A DNA stretch of 64,000 nucleotides from Brugia malayi (lineage: Eukaryota; Nematoda; Chromadorea; Rhabditida; Onchocercidae): positions 787,501 through 851,500 of the forward strand of contig NW_025062284.1 in NCBI RefSeq assembly GCF_000002995.4, in the 5' to 3' direction. Below the pieces are notes generated by a model, which saw nothing but the letters and a program-made list of their open reading frames with translations, did not search any database and was not told the DNA's origin. Shown one piece after another: positions 1-12,046 of this stretch (its first letter is position 1; every line of letters begins with the position of its first letter). The position numbers and the translations under genes are program-made.

Positions 1-135
1 AATAATAATTCTTGAAAACATACACAATGAGATAAATATGCTTAATTTGCATACAGTATCAAAGTGATTAATAATTAAATGGAATAAATTTATAAAAAAC
101 AAAATAAATCAGAAATATATTAAAATTATAATTTA

Positions 136-182
<47 letters not shown>

Positions 183-417
183 AAATTAGATTATCTATGC
201 GAAATTAAAAATTTTAACAATAATTTTAAATATAATAAAATAACTTGCATTTTATTTTTTTATAATTTGGAAGTTAAAATAAATTAACATTTATTAAAAG
301 CTATTTTCTTCATTCTATTTTATCCTATTTCAATTTATTTAACAAATTTTTTTAAATTCAATAATGCCAACTAAAAATTCATTCTCCAATTAAATTTAAA
401 ATATAATTTAATTTTAG
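1..417. other. AT-rich noncoding DNA
   Basis: No reading frame of substance is visible. The stretch contains an uninterrupted A run of roughly 40 bases at about 139-180. It leads into a splice-acceptor-like TTTTAG at 412-417. Confidence 0.6.
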
Positions 418-480
418 TGATACAAATATTGGCTCACCAGGTTCAAAAGCATTAGAACAAAAATCATGTGAACATATCGA
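418..480 (+). CDS. possible internal exon of a gene entering from the left
   Basis: A 63-base island with non-repetitive composition sits between an acceptor (ATTTTAG ending at 417) and a strong donor (GTACGT from 481). Read with one leading base it encodes DTNIGSPGSKALEQKSCEHI and leaves two bases, so it would join neighbours in phase 2 on both sides. A further acceptor at about 661-666 would allow a very short last exon ending in TGA, but this is weak. I do not recognise the peptide. It could also be chance in AT-rich DNA; transcript data would decide. Confidence 0.3.
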
Positions 481-689
481 GTACGTACGTTTATTTATTA
501 TCATATTTATATTTAAAATAAAATTAAAAAAAAAAAATTTTACAAAATGTTGAAAAAATTTGAAGATTTATTGAAATCATTCACTGATAGGAAAAAAAAA
601 AAAAACTTCCAATAAAATGATTGGAAAATAATTTTCAACTATTAAAGGTATGAAAATGCATTTTAGTCTTTATGATTTAATTTGATAAT

Positions 690-1545
690 TACAAATGAAA
701 TAACATTTGATTTGGTAATTATAAGTGAAATAACATTTAATTTGCTAATTATAAATGAATTAATTTGATAATTATAAATGGAAAAACATTTAATTTGATA
801 AATAAAAGTGAAATAACATTTAATTTGTCAATTATAAATGAATTAATTTGATAATTGCAAATGAAAAAAAAAACATTTAATTTGATAATTATAAATGAAA
901 TAACTCAATAAATTTGATAAATTACAAATGAAATAACAATTAATTTGCTATGTGTAAATGCAAAAAACATTTAATTTGCTAATTATAAATGAATTAATTT
1001 GATAATTATAAATGAAAAAACAATTAAAGTTCAGAAAAGAAAATAAAAAAAAAAAAAAAACATTTAATTTGATAATAATTATAAATGAAATAACTCAATA
1101 AATTTGATAAATTATAAATGAAAAAAACATTTAATTTGATAATTATAAATGAAATAACAATTTAATTTGATAATAATTATAAATGAAATAACAATTAAAG
1201 TTCAGAAAAGAAAATAAAAAAAAAAAAAACATTTAATTTGATAATAATTATAAATGAAATAACTCAATAAATTTGATAAATTATAAATGAAAAAAACATT
1301 TAATTTGATAATTATAAATGAAATAACATTTAATTTGATAATAATTATAAATGAAATAACAATTAAAGTTCAGAAAAGAAAATAAAAAAAAAAAAACATT
1401 TAATTTGATAAATTACAAATGAAATAACATTTAATTTGTTAATTATAAATGAAATAACAATAAATTTGATAAATTACAAATGAAATAACAATTTAATTTG
1501 ATAATAATTATAAATGAAATAACAATTAAAGTTCAGAAAAGAAAA
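690..1545. repeat. degenerate satellite, 30-bp-type units with a longer internal period
   Basis: Repeats of TTTAATTTGATAATTATAAA followed by TGAAATAACA run head to tail. A segment with AATTAAAGTTCAGAAAAG plus a poly-A stretch recurs at about 1023, 1193, 1363 and 1523. The array therefore has a higher-order period of roughly 160-170 bases built from shorter subunits. No coding function is seen. Confidence 0.85.
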
Positions 1546-2272
1546 TGCAACGCAATAGAAGAAATGCTAATGAATATGTTGATAAGAATGGTATATAATA
1601 AGAAAATTGTAATAAATATGTTTTATTGTTTTATACAAAATGTTTTCACACTTTTAATAAATTACTCTTTATGATCAATTAAAAATTATAACATCATTTA
1701 AAACTGCCAAATACTTTTTTTTTTTTTTCTACAAAGAAATGATATTCTAACTTAATGATTATATTTTGCAAATAGCTAAGATTAATTGATTTTTAGGACT
1801 TTTTTTTTTTCTATTTAATTTCAGTATAGATAAAGTAGTAGCAAAATATTGAAATTATTCTGAATAAAATTAGCTCAGTCTAATGCTATCTGGCATATGG
1901 AAAGTAAAAATTTAAAATATTAGCATTTTTTGTGATGTTATAGAAATAAGTTAAAATGAAAGAATTTTAATGAGTAAATTCTATAATTGGTCACAATATT
2001 ATTATTATTATTATTATTACAAGCAAAAAATATTTTAAAATCTTAATAACTTATGCAATATTTAACAAGTTATAGGTTAAATTTTGAACCAAATTGAATT
2101 GGTTTTAGATGAAAATAGAATGTCAATCAAATTCTACATCATAATTGAAATATCATAAGAGACGGTCTAATCCTTATTTTGTTGATCGATAAATTTTGAT
2201 CATCATTTTATTTAACAAACTTTGACAAAAAAAAAAAAAAAAGCAATTAGGAAACATATACAAGAAAGTATC

Positions 2273-2311
<39 letters not shown>

Positions 2312-2342
2312 ATTCCTAAGTAAATGTTGCACATTTCAAAAA
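1546..2342. other. noncoding DNA downstream of DSCC1
   Basis: Nothing gene-like is visible. It contains an ATT microsatellite near 2000, an A run at 2228-2241 and a (GA)n tract at about 2279-2309. Part of it is presumably the 3' untranslated region of the minus-strand DSCC1 gene. Confidence 0.5.
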
Positions 2343-5300
2343 TTACAACAACATTTCTTTTAAACCGACTAGCACCTTTTCACCATTTACAGTTGTTTTC
2401 TGTCGGCAACAATTCACTAAAAGTTCATTTAAATGTCGTTTCGTGGGACAAAGATCACTGAGATATTGCTGTATAATTGATTCTTTCCAAGACTGCCGAA
2501 GAGAAAACAGTAATTCTAATCTGTAAAAAGTAATCTTAAAAAAATTTTAACTAAAAAAAAAAAAAAAAAAAAAAAGATCGGTATGATAACACAAAAAATT
2601 TTTGTAAGTATAAGGAAGTATGGAAGGATTTGCGACTAAACTAACATAACGATTTTCCCTTCTTAATAACAAATAACGCTTAATTTTAAGCTAATTTTTC
2701 TTTTTTCTTTAAAAAACTAAATTCAAATTTCGTAAAAAAGGTTAAACTGAATTCTAAATTAATACACCAATCTTCACATATATAATGAAACCGTGGATGT
2801 GACTAATTCAATAATAATTTAAACAAATAAGCACAGTTTTTGAAAATAAACCATCTAAGTTCCATTCGATAAGCTAAAATAAATCATTACAATTAAACTA
2901 TGCAAACCTTTTAATCGGCTCTTCCGGCAAATCTTCAATGTTTAAGTAACGGATTGTCTTCCCGGTTGTCAGTTCCTCATCAATGAATGCTAACCCTTCC
3001 AGGTATTCCTCCTGAAATTCAAATAAAACAATAAAAAGGCTGAACTAAAATGACATTTAACCCTTTCATTCAGTGAATATAACATAAGCATCAAATTTGG
3101 TAGTTCAACTTATTAATTCATTATTGTTTCATTATTAATTGCAACCTAAAGAGCAAACATTAAGCGAACTTCCATTTAATGTTGACTCAAAAAGTCGAGC
3201 AGTTAAAAATTAAAAATCAATAACCTATAAAGAGTTAAAAATCAATAATCTCAATTCGTTAAAATTAAGTAAAAAATTGCGAATAAAGAAAATTACCTTG
3301 AACTCAACACCAATTGGTAAAAGTTGTTGCAGAGCTTTTTCGAAAGTATCATACTCGAATTTTACAGCTGCGCGAAGAAGCTGTGAAATTTTTGCTCGAC
3401 AAATTGCTTTTTCGTTGATATGATACGTCACCGTACCATTTTCTAAAATTCAAAATCAAAGTTATGTCTTCACTTCTTTATATTTAAGCATGATGGTTGA
3501 TGATATCTTATAGATTTAACTATAAATAGAATGAATAAATAGAAATAAACTGATGAATTCTTATTCTAGAAAACTCATAAATGATCATTCAGGACTTCAT
3601 CAAAATATGCATTTCAAGAAAACCGATTTCTAAAATCCATATAATATATAAGAAATTGCTAATCATCAGTCTTAAATATAAAAAAGTGAAGACAATACAA
3701 AATATTTAATAATCGTAACAAACTATTGGTGATTAATAATAAAATTTGTAAATGTACAAATACCTTTAACAACATTGCAATATTTTTCAATCAACCAATT
3801 AACTGCTTCTACAGGAATATTCTTATCCGGAAGGTATTTCTTCAAAGCTTCTTTCAAACATTCCAAACCAACAGATTCAAGAATGATACCTGGTTCTTCA
3901 TCATCATCCAAACAATCCACAAACGCTGTTACAAGACGATCATGAAATTCTGCTGATAACATCCGTACATATCCTAAAAAAAAAAAAAAAAAATTAATAG
4001 AATACTAAAAATAAGAATGTTAAAATGTCTCCAATAATTGAATTTTTTTTTTTAGCAGAACAGAAAGTATACGATTAACAAACCATTTAAAGTTATCACA
4101 GGTAAACGCTCGAGAGCTTTCTGTAATTCTACTTCACTCATCTGAACAACATCCAGTAAATCGCCAACAGTAAAACTGAAAGTTTTTTTTTTTTGAAAGT
4201 AAGCTTGGCAACTTTTAAAAAATTAAATAAAATTTTATATTGATGAATTCCTATCTCTTTTAATTAAAATTGGTAAAAAATAAATTTGTTACAAATTACT
4301 AAGATCAGTACAACATTACAAAATACTTCAAGACTATTGCTTACAACTTATCGTTTCTGTTAAATTCCTCATCCCATTCCAATTCACTCTCATGTAGCTT
4401 TTCTTTCAATCGCTGAACTGATGCAAAGGTCATTTGTCGTAATTCTATAAAATTATTTTTCATCCCTATAACCTATAAACAAAATTTTTTTTTTTTTTTT
4501 GAAAGAAACACATTTATTTCAGTTAGAAATGTTCAGTGGTCAAGTGATTCAAGTAATTTAAGCAAACCAAGATTTCTTTTCAATTTCAAATAAAAGATAC
4601 CAAATGTAATTAAATAACATGTACTTTACTTTTACTTTTAACCATAAATCTTGAATAACTCCATATATATTTGCCAGGAGTCCACGCTCATTTAACTTGT
4701 ATAATAGTCTTAATAATAGGAACTCAATGAAATAAAAGTAAATATTATAATCTACAAAATACTAATGGAAAATCAAATACCTTTCTAATTGTTTTAATGC
4801 CTTTATTAGCATTTGCTTCATCGCTAAAGTTAAACTCTGGCAAAAGTAATAATGCATTTGATGTTACGACTTCCTTTACATCAAATGTAGTATCATGCGT
4901 ACACAAAACAGGACTATCTTCCAGTTCACCACGAATAACAAGCCTGAAATAATTTTGAAATGCTTAGAATCACATAATTTTTTCTTCAATATAATGAATT
5001 TCATATTTTTTACGCTAAAAACAAACCCTCAGAAACAATCTTTTTATTTTCACGAAAAAAATCCAAATTGCTTACTGTTCACCGGCTATTATTCGATCAG
5101 CTAATGATGGACTAACTTCAACCAAACGATAATCACCCGAAAGTAATGGTGATGCAAATTCTAAGCATTGTAATTCAGTCTGTAAAGAAAAAATAAGAAA
5201 AAGAAAATCTAAACTGATGGTTAAATACAATTTGAAATCAAAAATTTGTCACTTTCTAAAATTACGTTAGAAAATAAATTTATGAAATACCGCATAAAAT

Positions 5301-5935
5301 TACTTCTGTATCACTGTTAAATGCTGTTTCAGCCAAATTTTTTCTTGAAATTTTATCATTCTGCATGGACACTTCATTGCTTGTCTGAAAAAAAACTTCC
5401 AAAATGCATTCTTGATAATAAATAATAAAATCTCTCAAATAATAAAATAATAAAAAATCTCTCAAAAGCTTTAATTAAATCAAAAAGTTGACATATACAA
5501 GTCATCATTCTTACCTTTATCCTACAATTACGTTGTTTTTTTTTTTATTTTATAGAATGCACTTTTAGGTGCCATATACTCAACTAAGTTTAACCTTCAC
5601 TTGGCTTTTTCATTTTACTGCTTCAGATATTCTTAAGTATTACTATTTGAAGTTAATCCTTAGATATTACTATTTGAAGTTTATCGTTAGGTATTACTAT
5701 TTGAAGTTTACCCTTAGGTACTACTATTTGAAGTTATTTATAAATTCGACATCAACGATACTCTGATGATATAATTGAAAGATTGAAAATTACTTGAAGA
5801 TTAACGCTACCACATTTTTTTTTTTTTTTTATTTTGAAAATAGATTGAAAAAGTTAGAAAACTTACAGAAATAGAATTAGATTCACTAGTTTGTTCCAAA
5901 TGTTTTCTTGGAATTCTCTTTACAAATTTATCCAT
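2343..5935 (-). CDS. DSCC1: sister chromatid cohesion protein DCC1 homologue (Ctf18-RFC subunit)
   Basis: Ten minus-strand exons: 5867-5935, 5304-5384, 5076-5179, 4781-4943, 4345-4472, 4084-4175, 3764-3973, 3297-3442, 2908-3011 and 2343-2520. All phases close, giving 424 aa (human about 393). Family landmarks appear in order: GDYRLVEVSP, LVIRGELEDSPVLC, the FTVGDLLDVVQ block, GYVRMLSAEF, INEKAICRAK, AAVKFEYDTFEKALQQLLP, YLEGLAFIDEE, LNIEDLPEEPIKR and LFSLRQSWKESIIQQYLSDL. These align with the middle and C-terminal winged-helix part of DCC1. In the family DCC1 joins CTF8 and CTF18-RFC, loads PCNA and links to DNA polymerase epsilon during replication-coupled cohesion. The start MDKFVKRIPR follows a trans-splice-like acceptor by nine bases. 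The first 50 residues look poorly conserved, which is normal for this region. Introns carry poly-T and short tandem repeats. Confidence 0.92.
5632..5740. repeat. 27-bp tandem repeat in DSCC1 intron 1
   Basis: About four head-to-tail copies of a unit containing TATTACTATTTGAAGTT lie inside the 5385-5866 intron. Because 27 is a multiple of three, an open frame runs through them, but it is only a by-product of the repeat. Confidence 0.85.
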
Positions 5936-5944
5936 ATTGCCTGG

Positions 5945-5950
5945 CTGAAA
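5945..5950 (-). promoter_or_regulatory. putative spliced-leader trans-splice acceptor of DSCC1
   Basis: On the minus strand TTTCAG precedes the DSCC1 ATG by nine bases, and no matching upstream donor is obvious. This is the usual layout of a nematode trans-splice site. Assigning it to the spliced leader is inference. Confidence 0.5.
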
Positions 5951-6000
5951 TGATCACGTTTTACGCTAACACGTGCTTAATTAATACACAACATCACGTG

Positions 6001-6140
6001 TATTACTTGCATTTTAGCTTCTAAGTAAGACTGATCAATTATTTTTAAATGTTTTAAAAATGTAAATTTTGATAAATGGACAAGTTTGATAGATATGTAA
6101 CTTCTTGTCGGATTACTTTAAACTTTTTAATTATATGCAA
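6001..6140. repeat. left copy of a dispersed direct repeat
   Basis: The sequence GCATTTTAGCTTCTAAGTA and the following ~130 bases recur in the same orientation at about 10214-10375. There are small indels between the copies. The two copies bracket the satellite-rich 4.1-kb interval. Confidence 0.75.
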
Positions 6141-6909
6141 TTTTATTAATTAATTAATTAAGTTGTGGTGTATGAGTAGTGGATATTCGAAAGTACACGT
6201 GTACGTGAATACATGGATGAGAGTATCTGAATAAGGCCACGTCATGTACACGTAACCACGTATCTTCGTATCATTTCGTGAACATAAACTTAACTTGAAT
6301 TGAATTATGCTTAGAAAAAGTAATTTTCCATAAATTAAATAGTCTACGTGAACAATAATTATTATTCATCCATGCTTTTATGCAGTCACAAATGCATGCA
6401 TTCTGCATAAGCATGCATTTATGCAAGGTTCATAGCTAAATGCTATTGCATGCGCTGCACGCTTATATGCAACATGCATTTATATAGCAATTATTATTGC
6501 ATGTAGCTAATATAATTTAAATCAAAATTCTATCATACTATTCTCAAATGAAAAAAAAAAAAAAAAAGGAAGAAAAAACTCGCAACTTTAAATTTGCATT
6601 TCGCGCTTGCACTGCAATGTTTCGCATGCAGTAACTTGCATAACATTTTGCAGCGTTGTATGCAAAACATTTCCAAGGTTACAATAAATTTTCAAAATAT
6701 TTTAGGAATGTTGAATTGTTAAAAAAAAGAAACGAAATAAATTTGATATTTTTCCTATGGATGACATTAATTCATTCTTTTATAAAATTGAAAATTAAAA
6801 TTCATAAATTGTTGAAATTTTTAAATTTAAGGGAAAAAATAAAAAAATATTATGGAGAAATGATAGGAATAATTTAACGTTTCATTGTGCAAATTTTTGT
6901 ATCTTTACG
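6141..6909. other. TGCA/ATGCAT-rich noncoding DNA
   Basis: Between about 6365 and 6665 the palindromic tetramer TGCA recurs many times (ATGCATGCATT, TTGCATGCGCTGCACG, CATGCAGTAACTTGCATAAC), alternating with AT-rich filler. No gene is supported. A 73-codon open frame at 6656-6877 has no recognisable sequence and very low complexity. Confidence 0.5.
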
Positions 6910-7270
6910 TGGTTGCAGCGGTTTTTTTTTTTTTTTTGTTTACTCGTATCATATTTACGTGTTACGTGCCATTCATCATAATTTACTTTTTTAATGATTA
7001 CTTAGATTTGTTTAATTTATTATTTATTAGCTTAAGTTAGTGTTTATTAGTTAATTCATTGATCATTTCGTGGTTGCAGTGGTTCTTTTTTTTTTGTTTA
7101 CTTCTTTTGATATTAAATTTTCCGTATCATATTTACGTGTTACGTGCCATTCATCATAATTTACTTTTTTAATGATTACTTAGATTTGTTTAATTTATTA
7201 TTTAGATTTGTTTAATTTATTATTTATTAGTTTAAGTTAGTGATTATTACTTAATTCATTGATCATTTCG
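6910..7270. repeat. tandem duplication, two units of about 160 and 200 bases
   Basis: GGTTGCAG(C/T)GGTT followed by a T run, TACGTGTTACGTGCC and ATTCATTGATCATTTCG occurs at 6910-7070 and again at 7071-7270. The second unit has a small internal duplication of the ATTTGTTTAATTTATT segment. Confidence 0.8.
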
Positions 7271-8896
7271 TCTACTTATTATTTGATTTAATAATTACTT
7301 AATTTATTTAATTGTTTAATTTAGCATTTGTTTAATTTATTTGATTATTTCATTTAGCGAATGAATGTTTGATAATTAATATACAAAAACGGTTTTTCTT
7401 TTTTTTTATAAATAATTAAGTAACCATTAAAAAATATATATATATTAGAAAAAAAAAGTATTATTAAAAAAAATATATATTAAAAAAAAAAAAAAAAAAA
7501 AATTAGAAAATTAGAAACACTTAAGTGATAGGAAAAAATAATAATAATTAATTTTGTTATCATCATTCATACAATTACTAATGTTTAGCATAAGGTGAAT
7601 GATCGTTTGAAAAAATGTTTAAATTTAAATTCATTTAATTATATTCAAAATAAATACATTAAAATGTTTTGGCATATGTTTTTTTTTTTTTTTCTTTTTA
7701 GTTTCTTACAAAAGTAGAAATTGAAATAATTTCAAATTAGAATTAAAAATTTTTTTTTTTGCTGCTATTAGAAAAGTATGTTTTAAATTGTTTTTGAACC
7801 TTTAAAATTAATATTATTTGGATGGTGAAGTTAGCATATCGAATGATTGAGTAATAATTTTTTTAGTTAGTTAATTATATATTTTATTCTGCTCCTTTTT
7901 TAGAATAATATAAAGTTTTAAAAACTATATTAAATAATATGTAGTTTAGTTTAGCAAATTCAAAAATAAGGAATCAAAATTTACAAAAATAGTAAATATG
8001 ATTAAAATTCTTTAAAATAATATAAAAAAAAAAAAATAATAAAAGATGAAAAATAATTTTATAATAAAATATAAAATAATTTATAATAAATTAAAATAAT
8101 AAAAAGATGAAAAAAGGAAATGTGAAAATTAATTAAAAAATGAAATTAGAAATTAATTAGGAAATTAGGAAAAAAAGAAAATGAAAACTCTTTTTTTCTT
8201 TTTTCTAATAAATTTTTTTTTAACAAATATTTTGTTATGTCAAAGCTAAAAATTGTTATAATTAAATGATAGTATCAAAAAAAAAAGAGAAAGCAAACAA
8301 TTGCTGTACAAATAATATTTATAAATGGGTTGAATAGATGGAAATGAGAATATTTGCTTGTAAAAATATGCAAATTTTCTCATTTTTATTTAATTTAGCT
8401 AAGATTTTATAAAAATTTTGCAAAGAAAAAAAAAAAACAAAAATTACAATAAAATTACTAAAAAGCCAATAAAAATTACTGAAAGTACTAAAATTACTAA
8501 AAAGCCTTTTTCATTATATTAAATTTATAAATTTGGAAAAATTTTTTTTTTTTGTTTCAAAAAAAGAAAAGTAATCAATTCTCAGTGTAACATTCAATAT
8601 TTATGAAAATAAAAATTAATATACTTAGAGAATATTTTTTTTATAAAAATTTAAAGAAAAAAAAAATTGCGAAAAAAATAATAAAAAATTATATTTTGAA
8701 AATAATTTTAAAGTATGAAAGATATGGCGCATGTGGCGTAGATAATTAATTAGCCTCTATAAAAGGTTTTTTTTTTTTGTTTATTTTATATTTTTATTTT
8801 AAATTGATTACCATAACGAACTTTTTATTTATTCCAATAGTTTATTCTATTATTTTATTTTATTTTTTTTCTTCAATATTTTGATAAATTTGGTAT
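7271..8896. other. AT-rich DNA, nothing recognised
   Basis: The stretch holds only homopolymer runs and simple AT-rich sequence, with no exon-like island on either strand. Confidence 0.6.
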
Positions 8897-9690
8897 TTCA
8901 ATATCATTTCAATATATTCAATATATTCATTATTTCAGTATATCATTTCAGTGCATCTACTTATTATCATCTCATTTCAATATATTCATTATTTCAGTAT
9001 ACCATTTCAATATATTCATTATTTCAGTATATCATTTCAATATATTCATTATTTCAGTATATCATTTCAATATATTCATTATTTCAGTATATCATTTCAG
9101 TGCATCTACTTATTATCATCTCATTTCAATATATTCATTATTTCAGTGTATCATTTCAATATATTCATTATTTCAGTATATCATTTCAGTACATCTACTT
9201 ATTATCATCTCATTTCAATATATTCATTATTTCAGTATATCATTTCAGTACATCTACTTATTATCATCTCATTTCAATATATTCATTATTTCAGTATATC
9301 ATTTCAATATATTCATTATTTCAGTATATCATTTCAATATATTCATTATTTCAGTATATCATTTCAGTGCATCTACTTATTATCATCTCATTTCAATATA
9401 TTCATTATTTCAGTGTATCATTTCAATATATTCATTATTTCAGTATATCATTTCAGTGCATCTACTTATTATCATCTCATTTCAATATATTCATTATTTC
9501 AGTATATCATTTCAATATATTCATTATTTCAGTATATCATTTCAGTACATCTACTTATTATCATCTCATTTCAATATATTCATTATTTCAGTATATCATT
9601 TCAATATATTCATTATTTCAGTATATCATTTCAGTACATCTACTTATTATCATCTCATTTCAATATATTCATTATTTCAGTATATCTATC
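8897..9690. repeat. minisatellite of 30-bp and 29-bp units in a higher-order pattern
   Basis: Unit A (30 bases, core TTCAATATATTCATTATTTC) and unit B (29 bases, core TGCATCTACTTATTATCATC) both begin with the same ATTTCA box. They are arranged as one to four A units per B unit, for example A-B, A-A-B and A-A-A-B. The units are nearly identical, implying recent homogenisation. Overlapping open frames of about 280 codons run through the array only because the units lack stop trinucleotides; the predicted peptides are low-complexity and not credible proteins. Confidence 0.93.
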
Positions 9691-10205
9691 CATTATTATT
9701 TATTCAATAATTCTTTCATGTAGTATAGCAGTAATAAAATGTCATTTCATCATGAAAATAATAGTTAAAAAGCTGAGAAAATATTCCCATAATTAGTTAG
9801 CTTTTTTTTTCTTCTGCTACTAAAAAAGAATGTTAGGAATTAAATATTTCAATTGATTAAAATATTATTTGTAATAAAGAATTGAAAAAAAAAGAGAGAG
9901 AGAGAGAGAGTGAGAAAGAGATGATCCAACTAATATTTTTGTTTATTAAAAGAAAATTAAAAAAAAGAAAAAATATTTGGAAATAAATACAACATCGATT
10001 GTCATATGAGATCATTATTGCAACATACAACAGGATTGGATCGAATCGGATTGGATCGGATCAAAACGGATCAGATCAGATAGGTATATAATAATGTGGT
10101 AAAGATTTTATAGCTCAACATTCACTTCCAGACTATTGATTATTCTATATAATTTATTCATTTATGAGAAATCTTCAGTGAATTATTATTTAACATCTAA
10201 AAAAT
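9691..10205. other. noncoding DNA with GA and GGAT/GATC repeats
   Basis: A (GA)n tract lies at about 9893-9911. A short block at 10029-10085 is built from GGATTGGATCGAATCGGAT-type repeats, which is unusually GATC-rich here. No gene is seen. Confidence 0.5.
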
Positions 10206-10380
10206 AAGCATTATTTGCATTTTAGCTTCTAAGTATAACTAATTAATTATTTTTAAGTGTTTTAAAATTGTAAATTTTGATAAATAAACAAGTTTGATAG
10301 ATAATATGTGATTAAAAATGATAAAATGTATGTAATTTTTTGTTGGATTATTTTTTAAACTTTTTAATTATATGTGCAAC
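10206..10380. repeat. right copy of the dispersed direct repeat
   Basis: Same orientation and content as 6001-6140, diverged by point changes and small indels. It contains TTTGATAAATAAACAAGTTTGATAG versions of the left copy's sequence, split here by single-base differences. Confidence 0.7.
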
Positions 10381-12005
10381 TGATTTTTAAAATATGACAA
10401 TTGTACGTATAATTTTTTTTTTTTTTTTTTTTTTTTTGGATAATTATCAGATTTTTGTTGTAATTTTAATTTGATTTATTTTGATTAATTTCAATTGAAT
10501 TATAAATAAAATTTAGCATTTTACGAAATAATAACAGCAGTGTTTTAAGTAATTCAAATATTTGAATATAATAAATACTTCATGCAAGTATAACTTAATT
10601 TTTTTTTTTTTGGAGTAAGGAATTTTTGTTTTACCATTTCAAATTAGTTGACTTATAATCTCCAAATATTTCATAGATAGACATTGCCCTAGTAAATTTA
10701 ACAACCTTGAATTAAATTTTGAATGAAATTATTCTAATTCTATCTGCAATTATTTTCAATTGTTAATTGTAATATTTTTAAAAAATAGGAAATAAACGTC
10801 ACATCAAATTAAATCTATTTTGAATTATTTCAATTCCATTCATAATATATCATTAATAATCTAACAAAAGCAAAGCAAATAATATTCACATTTGAAAAAA
10901 CATTTAAATTAGCTGTATAAATTCTTGTTTTTTTTTTTTTTTTTTTTCAAAAATGAACACTCTTCATAGAGTGAAATAATTGTGATTGAATAAATAGTAG
11001 TAAATAACTGAAAATATCCTCTGGGACAGGACTTTTTCATTTCGACTCTGCACAAGAAAGTAGTAAGAAGCAGCGTGATGTAACCAAAAAATCGGACCGA
11101 TGTTAGATTGGCGGAGAACGGGTCATTTTGTAATTGATAATTGGTAGGGAAGATGGGAAGGGGTGAGGGAAATTCATGTAGCTTTAATGTTATATTGACT
11201 AGGTATACTGTTGATTAGGTATTCCTCAATTAATATTTTTCAAAAAGTGATGAGCTGGCGTAGATTGCGTGGAATTTAACGTGGAATTTTCCGTGGAAGT
11301 TATTATATATGTGTAAAAATGTTGTAAAAATTTTGTACAAAATAAGCATTGAATACTGTATCACTTTTATCGAAAAATTACTATACCTTATTATGATTTA
11401 CTATGATTTTTTTTGCAAATTACCTAAAGTTTTTTTTTTTTTTTTTGACTTAAGATTGTAAAACTGGGTTTTATATCTTTGTTTGTCTTTATGTTATTCT
11501 ATTCTCTAACATTTGTTCTCATGTTCAAGTTTAGTTTTATATATAGATATGTGTATGATGTTCTATTGATGTTTATGTTAGAGAGAGCCAAATTTAATCG
11601 ATAATGAAGTACAAATACTTGTGTACATACAAGTGAGCGTGCTTATCGAAACTTATTGATAATACTAATATAAATAATTGTGACAGTAATGATAATAATA
11701 AAATAATTCTTTCAAGAGACATTTTCAGTTGTTCAAGAAATGTTTTTTACTACTGTCAGTGTTTACATACTGCTCATAGGCGATAGGAGGGAGGGAAGGA
11801 AAGAATGGGAGGAAGTTAGGAAAGTACTGTGGGATACCTTACAATTTTTGGACAACATTGTTGATGTCATTGAAAATTTCCCAGCCAGTATGGTTAAGGC
11901 ACAATGCCTCGTATACGTTGTAATACTTTAAGGTGTGCTTATTGCTTCTAAAAGTACGGCATTCAAATATGCAGGAGAAAATGAGTGAAAATAGTTTTGC
12001 AGCAT
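10381..12005. other. region upstream of akirin
   Basis: Most of it is AT-rich. Two islands are less AT-biased: about 11020-11180 and about 11740-11935. The second is purine-rich and open for 63 codons, but the peptide is not recognisable and the frame does not join the akirin coding exon. These islands may be promoter or untranslated sequence of akirin. Confidence 0.4.
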
Positions 12006-12015
12006 ATTTTTTCAG
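12006..12015 (+). promoter_or_regulatory. putative spliced-leader trans-splice acceptor of akirin
   Basis: A pyrimidine run ending in TTTTTTCAG lies 31 bases before the akirin ATG, as expected for a nematode trans-splice site. A normal cis-splice from an untranslated exon is the alternative. Confidence 0.5.
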
Positions 12016-12046
12016 GTAAATTTAACTTGTGATAGTGCGATTTATC

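Larger units (their letters stand above)
5955..7150. promoter_or_regulatory. cluster of ACGTG / CACGTG motifs upstream of DSCC1
   Basis: CACGT or ACGTG cores recur near 5955, 5970, 5994, 6196, 6202, 6237, 6250, 6259, 6344, 6907, 6957, 6964, 7134 and 7141. Several are full CACGTG palindromes. This is far denser than elsewhere in such AT-rich DNA. ACGTG cores are recognised by bHLH factors (E-box, HIF-type), so a regulatory role is possible but unproven. Some copies are repeated only because of a local tandem duplication. Confidence 0.4.

Noticed and set aside
8897..9690. CRISPR-like appearance of regularly spaced repeats
   Set aside because: There are no unique spacers: both alternating parts are themselves repeats, and the surroundings are eukaryotic.
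8881..9796. Two overlapping frames of about 280 codons in the minisatellite
   Set aside because: Open only because the repeat units lack stops; low-complexity Ser/Tyr/Ile/His peptides in more than one frame, no splice or start context.
6001..10380. LTR retrotransposon bounded by the direct repeats
   Set aside because: No gag, protease, reverse transcriptase or integrase frame, no primer-binding site seen; interval is satellite DNA.
11740..11931. 63-codon frame upstream of akirin, and an AATTTTTGG Sm-like site inside it near 11843
   Set aside because: The peptide is not recognisable and does not join akirin. The Sm-like string alone, without a matching snRNA or spliced-leader sequence and structure, is not enough to call an RNA gene.
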